DNA from: Heterotrichella gracilis | Taxonomy: Eukaryota; Sar; Xanthophyceae; Tribonematales; Xanthonemataceae | DNA length: 64,000 bases | Direction: 5' to 3' | NCBI GenBank assembly: GCA_032358255.1 | Contig: JAULBX010004443.1 | Location: 340,051-404,050 of the forward strand | Shown here: positions 24,101 to 33,824 of the stretch, in pieces | How the letters are laid out: every line of letters starts with the position of its first letter | How positions within the stretch are numbered: position 1 is the first letter of the stretch | Translations under genes and position numbers: made by a program | The notes under the pieces: generated by a model | Database searches by the model: none | Seen by the model: only the letters and a program-made list of their open reading frames with translations | Told to the model about the DNA's origin: nothing

Positions 24101-27100
24101 TTTGTATACATTTTGTTTTGGAAGTGGGTGTATGTTGTTGTATTGTTTTTCTTAGTTTGCTCTTCTATGCAGAGGGTACTGGCACCATGCGGAGGGTAAT
24201 CCTCATGGTGGCAGAAATTGGACTGGAATCACATCGCAACTGGGCTCGAGTGCGTGGCATGTGGCGGGCGGTTACAACCATACTTGCAGGTGTGGTGCGA
24301 GTGGCTGTGGCCACCCACCTGCAGCTCCACCCTGTCCTTCTCCAGTGGCATGCCCACAGGTGGTGCCAAGGTGGAGTAGTCAGGGAAGGTGGCGCTGCCG
24401 GTGAGGGGAGGGGGAGGGGGGGAGGCGGCGCAAGACAGCAGGCGGGCCAGGGCGGGGGGCGGGCAAGAAATCTGGGACAGAGCAGGGTGGTGGGTGAGTA
24501 AGCAGCAACAGAAGAGCTGGCATAGTATTCCATGCACCAGGAGGCACGCAAGTGACGGACAGGGCTCAGGGACATTGCAGATGACCAGGGATAATATGGC
24601 AGTACAGCTGGCATGACCAGGGATAATATGGTGCTGTTCAGCTGCTTTAGAGTACATGATCAGGCATCATCCAGCTCAAACGCCCAGGAACCCCTCTCAC
24701 CAGTGGCACCAGCCCCTGGAACAGCAGCCCCTCCGCCACCCGCATGTTGAACCCTCCCTCCTCCACCCCCGCAGCCCCCATGTGGCCCCGCCCCGCCTCC
24801 AGTGCGGCCACCAGTGTGTCGGGAGTCAGGCCGGCGCTGATCAGGGCCTCGACAGTGGTCAGGCGGATCAGGCGCCAGGTGCCGGAGGCTGGAGGGGGGG
24901 ATGCAAGTGGGTCAGTGTGGCCGAAATGAACCAAGGTGGGTACAGTATGCGCGCCAAGGGTGCGGGATTGGGCGTTTGGGGCTATCGCAGCATACAACGT
25001 ACAACTGTCCGCGTGGCTCAGTGCAGAGGTGCAGGGTTTGATACATGCAAAGGCACTGACAGCATGGCCATATTTGTAAACGTATATTTTGTACCCTTTC
25101 ATACCAACAATAAACTCACTTTTTTATTTATTATCCTCTCATAATTGTAGAACATACAAGAGCAACAAATTTTGTTTTGTAAGTAGGACCCGAAAACTTT
25201 GCCAGGAAATGGTTTTTTAACATTAAAATAATCGAGGGGGGTCTCGCAAATGTGCAACATTTCCGGAATGTTGAGGGAGCAGTATTAGGTCCCGTGACCC
25301 AACGCACCCATAACTTCAGCTTGTCCGACCGCAACACTCAAGTCGATAAACAGCAAACTACTTTCCCGCAGGCGCACTGCTGCCTCTGCCCTTAGGTTTA
25401 TCCCCCTTGTGAAACAAACGGGGAGGAACCACAGGCGGGCCATTAAAACACAATATTTTATTGTGCACGAAGAGGCAGTAGGGGAAAAAGGTAGGTTTGT
25501 AAAAAGGTAGGTTTGTATTTACTTTTAAGCTGAAATTCATATTTTTTTCAAAGCTTCACAGTTGTTCAGTTGCAGCCATGGTGCGTGTGTGTGCCTCACC
25601 ATCCTCCGTGCCCAGGAATGCCCTTGCGCTTGCCTGGCCCCCCTTGCCCAGGCTGACGGTCAGCGCCATGTTCACCACAGCCACAGCGTTGTAGAAGCGG
25701 TGGGCAACCTGCAGGCAAGCACACAGGGACAGGTCATGACTCGTAACACACACAGGTCCCGCTACGGCCATTGGCATCAGCAGGAGCACAGGCATCATCA
25801 TGCCCACAAAAGGACGTGGCATGGCTAGGACAAGGGCATGGTGCCCAAGACAATGAGGGCAGTGAATGGTACCACATGGACCCGTGTGGCATGGGCAAGA
25901 GGACACCTTCCCATGGCACGCACTGGCCATAAGCAGTAGAGAAACAGGCGGGACTGGCAAATGTCATCATTATGCAAACACAAGCTAGCTTCAACATCCT
26001 CTTGATTTAATTTTTAATTTCCCGCAGCACCCGCACCTTGTGTGACCAAAACGTGTCCCTCTTTGCCATGGCAGGCACATGCACCGCAGTTAGCACCTGG
26101 CCACCAGCAAGGTCAAGGGAGCACAAGGGATCAACAATGTCTTCAACAGGGAACCACCTGCGGTGGGAGGGCGAGTAGGTAGGGGGTAAGCGCGCAGGAG
26201 GAAGTGCGAGTTGTGCCATGCCACATGTGCACCAAGGCACCTCATGTGCACACGCGACCCACGCAAGGGCCAGGTGCTCCACCATCCACCCAACAGCACC
26301 AGCAGGCAGGCGCCTTGGCACCCACCCACAGTGGATACAGCCCCACACACATACACACAGCGCCCAGCCCTCACCTTGTCCCCTTTGCATCGCTGACCGC
26401 TGCCCTCCCCCCCGCAGCAGCCAGTGTGGTCAGCACATCGCTCTGCAGACCATGGGACCTGCACAGCGCAAGGTTGCCCCCTAGGGTGGCGGCGTTGCGC
26501 ACGTGGGTGCCGGCAATGCGCGCGAGGTGGTCGGACAGCGCGGCCCATGCCTGGGGGTTGGCGCAGGGGGTGGTGCGCAGCGCGCGTATGGTTTCGCCTA
26601 TCGTCACTGACCCACCCAGCATCAGGCCGCCCTGCGGAAAGGTGGTGTAGGCTGGAGTGAATGCACGATTGGGGCAGAAGTAACAGTGGGCCCGTCACAG
26701 GGCAGAGGTGAGCACGGGTGTGCATGCGAGGGGCGTGAAAATCGCATGCGGGAGCGACATAGCGGCACTGCGCATGCACGCATGATGACACATTCTGCCC
26801 TAGGTACCCTCAGCCCCCACCTTGACCACCCCCACCACCCGCATCTCCTCCACCCTCTTGAGGTCCACCAGCACAGACTGCGTGGGCCACTCGTGGTACA
26901 CCCCTGCACCCGTGTTGCCACCAACCAGGCACCACCCCTGGCCACCCCACTCCTCCAGCGCCGCCCACAGCTGCGGCAGCGAGGTGGGTGCCAGCCATAT
27001 GTGGTCGGTACAGGAGGGCAGAGCAGGGGTTGAGAGGGTTGGGGGTAGGGATGCCTTGGCCTGCGTGATGAGATGGGGTGGTGTGGGTAGCGGAACATTG

Positions 27101-29095
27101 GCATTACATGAAGGGGAATTACTAGCATTGAGCCACACACGATGCCTTGCCTCCCAGTAGCATGCACCACAACTGGCAGCAGTGGGGTGTGACTGGAGTT
27201 ATGGCCCATGCCTACGCACACGTGCTGGTCTCCAAAGTACCAGGCATTTGGCTAACCGGCAGTGCCACTCTGCATTGCTACTAGCACCGCGGGCCAAAGC
27301 CAAGGTGTGCCCCATCACCCAGGCCGCACCTTCACATATGCCTTCAGCTCCTGCGGGAATGGCAGTGGCTGGGCCGCCCCCTCCACCCGCCCTGCCCCGC
27401 AGCTGTGCAGGCCAAGATCCTCAATGTCAACACCAGCCAGGAGGCTCTGGGGGAGAAGGGAAGGGAGGCAGGAGGGGAAGCGTGACATGACTGATGGAGA
27501 TATAATAAAGCCGTCATTTGGCAGCCCCCCATGCAGCAAATGTGCCCAGCAATACCCCAATGCCATGGTGGCGCGATACCTTGGAAATCCGTGGCACGTA
27601 TGGTACCATATTGCCATATGACGATAGGTGATAAGGTGCAATCAACAACTGTGCAGCGCCAAATCAGCACAAGCGCATGGCGGTATTGAAATGAGGTGTG
27701 CACGGGCAAGACTGCACAGGCCGGGTCCAACATATAGCTCCCCACCACCATCCCCCCTTCCCCACCTTTGCCCCATCCAGTATTGGCCTGTACCCCGTGC
27801 ACCTGCACAGGTTGCCGTCCAGCGCGTGCTCAAGCTGGGCGGGGGTCTGGCCATCACCGCCGCACACCAGTGCAGCGTGGCAGGCAACCACCATGCCGGG
27901 GGTGCAGAAGCCGCACTGGGAGCCGTGGAAGCCGGCGATGCGCTCTGGCGGAGGGGAGATCAGGGGCTGAGGGAGGGTGAACAATGGCTGGTAGGGTAGG
28001 GCCACACAGGAAGCCCCCGCTTCACCCGCCATCTATACGAGACTTCTGGTAAGGTAATGCGCACCAGTACTAACAACCCCGCTCCCTCCCTTACACATGG
28101 TTATAATTTAATTTTGATGTACAAATTGGTATATTATAAATAATAATGACCAAAGAATACCCGATTTGTCGCAAGTCCCCGCCCCCCCCTGTCTCCCTCC
28201 CTCACACACACACACACACACACAAGCGCACCCTCCCCTACATCTGGGCCCCCCTCACCTTGCACTGGGTGCAGCCCCTTTGCCGCCGAGCCCAGCCCCT
28301 CCACCGTGACCACGTGGCATCCGTCAAGCGAACCCACCGGCTGCAGGCAGGAGTTGAGGCTGGTGCACGTAGACACACCTGGGCAGAAGAGGCCAAACGG
28401 TACAGATCAGGTAGGTATGCTGTCCACTTATGCATATGTTGGCTTGCACTCAATTACGCAGCGCAATATAGCCCCAGGGCATGCATGCCATTGTGGTGTG
28501 CCGTGGCATGCGTGCACCATTCCAGGTGAGCGCCAAGTTTGTTCCATGGGTGCCTTTCACCCCCGCCCCCACCTGTGTTGTGGTCATAGCTGTACACCTC
28601 AACGGTGCAGGCGCCACACCCGCCCTCGCCACAGGCAAGCTTGGTGCCCTGCAGGAGGGAAGGGTGGGGGGTGGGCAAAGGGAGGTGGGGGGTGAGTGGG
28701 TGGGGCAGACTGGGACGGCTGCACATTGTGAGGCAAAATCGTTTGCTGTTGTTGCAGCTTGGCTTGGCAGTGGCATGCCTATGACAGGACAGGGACTAGT
28801 CAGGTCAAGCAGATACCGTGACGAAGTCATGTAGCGGTGTTTTTTGCCACGCCTAAGCACGCTGAGGCCTGCACTAGTTGGTGGTGGTGTTTTCTTCTCG
28901 CAGCGGACCCTAGGTGTGGTGTACACGTGCCTTGAGTCCTAGGTGTGTCCGCAAGTAGTCGTTGAGCGAGGTGGTCAGGTCGGTGCCAGCGGCAACCTCG
29001 TACAGCTGCTGGTTGACACCAATGACGAGGGACTGCGCCAGGCGACCGCTGCTAGCATTGGCAGGGTTGAAGCGATACTTCTTAGGGTTTGCCAT
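18154..29095 (-). CDS. Molybdo-flavoenzyme, aldehyde-oxidase-like member of the XDH/AO family
   Basis: Twenty-six exons, all in phase, 1473 residues: 29095-28925, 28648-28573, 28378-28259, 27944-27766, 27446-27330, 27060-26821, 26631-26375, 26157-26037, 25708-25600, 24888-24701, 24471-24319, 24066-23800, 23558-23438, 23210-23080, 22900-22777, 22565-22348, 22076-21803, 21627-21538, 21270-21090, 20818-20701, 20495-20349, 20169-20071, 19839-19636, 19400-19296, 19073-18902, 18593-18154. Order: 2Fe-2S domain (CGEGGCGAC, NSCL), second 2Fe-2S domain (CGFCTPGMV, CRCTGYRP), FAD domain (WCLVGGNTGAG, HVRNAATLGGN), molybdopterin domain (QQHFYMET, GGAFGGK, GGLEMGQGL, catalytic Glu about 1303 in GEPSMLLSASV). 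The xanthine dehydrogenase residues Glu802 and Arg880 (bovine numbering) are Val and Ile here, so oxidation of aldehydes or N-heterocycles is more likely than of purines. The last exon adds about 120 residues past the usual end. Intron 1 may use a GC donor after AAG at 28931 instead. Confidence 0.9.
19174..19244 (+). repeat. Two-copy 35-36 bp tandem repeat in an AO-like intron
   Basis: Two tandem copies, each starting AAAATGGCAGTGG and carrying ACACTGGAATTG, with few differences. Lies between exons 24 and 25. Confidence 0.9.
24581..24631 (+). repeat. 19-bp direct repeat pair in an AO-like intron
   Basis: ATGACCAGGGATAATATGG occurs at 24581-24599 and 24613-24631, separated by 13 bases, between exons 10 and 11. 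Confidence 0.9.
24889..25599. other. Longest AO-like intron (711 bases) with AT-rich insert-like core
   Basis: The centre (25060-25555) is much richer in A and T than flanking exons and contains a duplicated AAAGGTAGGTTTGTA (about 25487-25518). A short tRNA-like A-box followed too closely by a B-box-like segment lies at about 25009-25043. It may be an old insertion, but no terminal repeats or coding remnant were recognised. Confidence 0.45.
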
Positions 29096-30061
29096 GGTGG
29101 GTCACGTGGAGGGAGGCAAGTCGGAATGGCAGTGGCAATGGCAGTGACAACGGCAGAATGTAAAAGGGAACCTGGCAGGTCAGGCAGAGAGAAGCAAAGA
29201 ACGTGCGATGAGCATGCTGTTTGCTTGCCCTGTGTCGTGTGGCCCAGTGGGTGATGTGCATGCACAGACCCTAGTATTTCATACAGAGTGCTAAGGCCCG
29301 ACAGTGCCTGATCTGTCGCCAGGTCTCGCCGCCCTGTGAATGTGGCCCTGCAACGATGCGAAAGAAGCTCGGGCTAAAAACTCTTGGGTTGCGTAAATTG
29401 TGCGATGTCGTGGCCATACAGTATACGGCCGGTGGAAACCGCCGCTTGCACCGCCGCGCTCAACCTCTTTAACGGAAACCCACTTGAAGAAAGACAGAGT
29501 AGACCTTCTTCTTCTGCCGATTGCTGATATTTTAGCTCAAATTGAGCAGGGTTTTACATCAGGCTGCAGTGCATCTTTCCGGATGCCGGACGCAATGCCG
29601 CAATGCATGCAGGCCAGGTTTGTGTGCGCCCAGATCGCTCACCCATATGCTTTTGCTTGGTGAAAAATAGCACCTGTAATTATGCATAGACAGGTTCTCG
29701 GCATAGGTTCTTGTGTTTGGAAGGTAACGTGATGTAGAATTCACAAGTAGCTGCGGCCACGGCATGCATTGTGTCGTGGGGCCAAGTATGTTGGCACTCA
29801 GTATGAGGCACTGCAGAGCACCTGAGTTGTGCAATGCCAGCCAAAGTTTGGAGAGAGATTGTGGGTGTGTCGATTCGACTGCTTGCTACTGGGTTGCAAA
29901 CTCTTGTAAGGTATCATCTGAAATGGTCAGGTGGCCATTAACCCTATAGATTCCTAGATAATGCAAGCTAATAATATTTTAAAGCCCGTGTTGCTGACCC
30001 TTTCAGCCATACAAATCAGTGATATCTCTCCAACAAGCTGGGCGCGCACTTTTAAACAGAT
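29096..30061. promoter_or_regulatory. Divergent intergenic region, AO-like / coiled-coil gene
   Basis: About 1 kb between two divergent start codons, presumably carrying both promoters. No defined motif was recognised and no exon is supported. Confidence 0.45.
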
Positions 30062-32804
30062 ATGGTGCAGCCGACGCAGTCAGCTGAAGATCTGTGGCAT
30101 GGCTGTAAGTGCAAAACACGCACCAACCTTGCCCTTACCAAAACACTCAAAACGTGCTTTGCCATGCCTGTGCCAGATATATGCCCCACTGTCACCCCTG
30201 GATAGCCTGTCTGCGTGCACACCCACCTGGGCAGACCTCCCTTTACAAGGGACACGATTATTCATTAATCAGCATTTATTTCCACGGTGCACGCGCCGGT
30301 GCACATACAAGCCCCGCTGTCAAAAAGCTGTCCATCCTACAGGGTGTGTTCTTTGCCAGTCCAGCGGGGTGGTGGAGGGGGAGCTGGTGTCGCGCGAGGA
30401 GCAGCTGCGCAGGTTTGCTGCGCTGGTGGCAGGGGGGGCGCAGGCGCAGGCGGTGCGCCAGCTGGAGGGTGCGGGGGAGGGGCTGCGGGAGCTGCGGCTG
30501 GTGGCACACCTGGTGCAGGTGTGGAGGGGGTGGTGGACAGGCATGGCCGCGATTGTGCCAAATCAATCCTGCGCAAACTGATCCGCATGCCCTGATGCAT
30601 TTTATGGGAATTGATAGTGAGGTGACAGTGACGCACTACAATGTTGCCTGTACACAGCAACATGGTATATATAATAGTATATATGATATATAGCAGTGGA
30701 TTGTGCGCCACACGCGATCGCAATCGCACGCAATTCCCTGGCTGATCACGTGCCCTGGTGACCACGCACATCTTCTGCACAGGCCCGCATGGACCACTAC
30801 CACCACCTGCTAGCAAGCACACAGCAGCACCAGCAGCAGCAGAGCATTGACAAGGGACAGCGGTGTGGGCCAGTTGGACCATCTGGTGGTCATAGGGACA
30901 GCAATAACCAGCCAACAGTGCACGTGCAGCGGGATGTGCAGCCAACCCAATCTGAGTCTGACCATGACCATCTCATGGTGCCCCCCGCCACACCTGGCAA
31001 AATGCAGCAAGGCCTGGTGCACAGGATGGATTTAGAAGCAGTCAGCAATGACAAGCACATGGGACAGGCGCCCAGTGGATCTGGCAAAGCATGTGCGCTG
31101 GGTGCTGCATGCATATTCCCACCCACCACCCCCGCAGCCCTGGCCCGACCAGCCCCCTCCACGAGCCGCACGCCTGTGGTTGCAAGCACGAGGGTGGAGT
31201 GGAGGGAGAAGGGCAGGTGTGCAGAACCTGCGCCAGTCGTCACCACAAGCCCCGCGCCCCTGGAGCAGCACGCTGCACCGCACCCACACAGCACTGCGGC
31301 AATCATCCCAAGGGTTTGTACGCACGAGGGGAGGGAAGGGGCACGTGTAGGCCATCATGAGCAGCCAGCACTGCTTAGTCGGAGCTTGGCAGCCCAAATG
31401 GAAGGCGTGGAGCAGGTAGTGAGGGACTTGCAGGGGAGGGAGCACATGCAGGAGGGGGGTATGGCGGATGTGGTCCAGCAGCGCGAGGAGGGTGCGCGGC
31501 GTGTGCAGGAATGGTGGGCCAAGCAGCAGGATGCAAGTGGTGCCCAGCGGTGGCAGCAACAGCAGGATGAGGTGCAGGAGCGGGTGGGTGCGGCTGGGGG
31601 CTGGGTGCAGCAGTGCAGCCAGCAATGGTCAGCGCCCCTGCCTCGGTATTTTCCAAGGCACGGTCAGCATATGCAGCCTGCATCATGTGGTGTGTCAAGC
31701 TGGGATGCGGGAGGCGAGGGCTGTGCCTCCGGCGCGGTGTACCAGGTGGCGGGTAGTCCACATCTGGACAGTGGAAGGTACGCATGCCTGCACCGTGCAT
31801 TGCACATGTTGGCACTGTGTGCAGCACCTGAGATGCATCACATGTGGCTGAGGCCTACACCTGACACATAGGTTGCATCACCTGCAACCTGGCACTGCAA
31901 CATGCGGAAGTGTCAGCAGGGGGTGGCATGATCACACTGAATTGCTTACTTGCAGGAAGACAGCAGTCGGGCATTCCAACGGACAGTGGTCTACAGGGGG
32001 CCCACAGGGCCTGGTGCCTGCGCATGCTTCTCTAGTGCAGGCCCCTGTCACACCCTGCACAGCCACATGCTACGTGCTACGTGCCATGCGTGTACCCGGC
32101 CCCTGTCAACGGTGGGCTGCAGGGGCACGGCGACGTAACCCACCATGTGGCCTGTGGGGGGCAGCAGTGGGCCTCGCTCCCAGCAGCAGTATTGAGCCAC
32201 ACATGCAGCAATAGACCACACCCGCAGCAATGGGCCACGCCCCCAGCACCTGTGCACACCAACATCCAGGGCAGCAGGATCAACCAATACGATGATGCTA
32301 CCCCAGCCCATCCGCCTGCAGTTGGCTCACCTCCAGGGCAAGGTCCTGCGCAGCTTGGGATGCACAGCGGCTGGTGTGCCGCGACTCGTGGCACAAACCA
32401 ATACCAGCAGTGCCAGCCAGCTGGTTGACTCGCTCCCCTTCATGGATGGTAACAGGGGGGTGGCAGCACCCAGCGCTGCATATTCCACACCAGTGACCCC
32501 TCTGCAGTGCTGGCCAGTGTTGCTGCCAGTCCAGCCGCTGCCCTCCTGCACCCCACGCCCTCCACCTGACACCTGCAGCAGCAGTGGTGGTGGACCCTTG
32601 GCAGCGCCTGTGCCCCACCACGACTGCGTCCAAGCCCGGGTACTTGACCAGGTGCTGCGCACGAGGGTTGCTTCCACACAAGCCCTACAGCGCGACATTG
32701 AGGAGCTGAGGGGAGTGCTGGCAGCTGCAGCCGGGGGGGGCTACAACAACGTTGCTACAGTTGTGGCCCACAAGGCAGCTGCAGCCATGATGGTGCTAGC
32801 TTAA
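30062..32804 (+). CDS. Unrecognised Gln/His-rich coiled-coil protein; middle exons uncertain
   Basis: Three 5' exons fit well: 30062-30104 (MVQPTQSAEDLWHG), 30343-30518 and one starting at 30783; both junctions are GT-AG and in phase. The second exon encodes a heptad-like helix with SREEQLRRFAALVAGG and AVRQLEGAGEGLRELRLV; the third opens ARMDHYHHLLASTQQHQQQQ. The frame from 30783 stays open to 31871, but a strong acceptor near 31137 (CCCCCGCAG) suggests introns inside it. Later segments contain a Gln/Glu-rich helix (31480-31620), and a final exon ending at TAA 32802-32804 with another helical stretch (DIEELRGVLAAAAGGG). I do not recognise a family. Helical coiled coil plus low-complexity linkers would suit a scaffold or cytoskeletal protein, but that is only inference. 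Divergent from the AO-like gene. Confidence 0.5.
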
Positions 32805-33824
32805 TATCATTGGTAATTGTTTCCAAAATTAGCTTCTTCCGACCAGTTCCCTGTCAAGGCCATGCCAAGGTCATACCAGCCATTGCCTGCAATGATCGCA
32901 GAACTTCAAGTAGACTTGATCAACGTACTTCAAATTATACTTCTTAACCTGAAAAAACGGATTTTTTAATTTCCTTCGAGACGCAATTCAATTTGATGAA
33001 CTTCAGGTTTTATCAGGTGATACCAGCTACTGCATAAATAACTACTAGCCGATGCCAGCTGACTCAAAATTTCTTGGGGCGAGCCGACTGGCCCATGGTC
33101 ACGTGGTACCAACTGATAGAGTCAGTCTGAGCTCATCTAGACCTGGTCTGATCATCACAAGCTAGTTATTATTACTGTATTGAAATGGTGTTTCATTATT
33201 CGATTATCTATTGAACGTCTCATCAACCAATGATTTATGCACATACACTGAGGAGTTTGAAAGAGTGCCACGCGTCCAAAGTGTTTGACATTGAATGCTA
33301 TTGGGTGGCTGCGGCAGAGCAAAGAACTAAATAGGTTGAACCATATGGTGAAAATACGTGTAGCTCGTGATGTAAGAGGAGTACAGACGTTGAAAAAGAA
33401 CATGAGCTCCCAAAATCCTTGAAAGTAGTTGACAATGTGAAAAGAAAGGTAGTCCGGTAAAATATATACCAAGGCGGCAACTTGTCTGGAAGCGATATAG
33501 ACTCCACCGCAGCAAACCAGGGAGGGGTTGACCACCAAGGTTGCACTTGGCTGCGCTGCCTGTGTATGGACACCGCTGAGAGCGGGTGCTGGTCGGACCA
33601 CATGCACATGCCTGGCGCAAGCTGTCATGCAGTGCGCGGTTGGCCCCACGCCATGCACTACACTGCCCCTCGCGTCCATGGTCCCGGCAGCCCAAAATGC
33701 TGCTATGCCAGCCAATGAAGCTGCTGTTGATGGTTGCATGCACTTGGTATGCAGCTCCCATCTCTGTCTGTGGCTCCACTGGTCCACGCAAGCAGCCCCC
33801 CTCCACGGGGATCGCTCAGCAGTG
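32805..33824. other. Convergent intergenic region
   Basis: Between the coiled-coil gene and the aspartic protease. 32805-33480 is AT-richer. One long open frame on the minus strand (33155-33787) has no recognisable motifs and overlaps the protease 3' flank; not accepted as a gene. Confidence 0.45.

Noticed and set aside
25009-25043. tRNA-like A-box and B-box
   Set aside because: The boxes are only about 20 bases apart and no cloverleaf can be drawn; at best a tRNA-derived fragment.
18154-29095. Annotation as ordinary xanthine dehydrogenase
   Set aside because: Glu802 and Arg880 equivalents are Val and Ile, and the FRGFGG motif is altered, so purine oxidation is unlikely.
33155-33787. 210-residue open frame on the minus strand between convergent genes
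   Set aside because: No recognisable domain, mixed composition, no splice or start context; more likely chance in an intergenic region.
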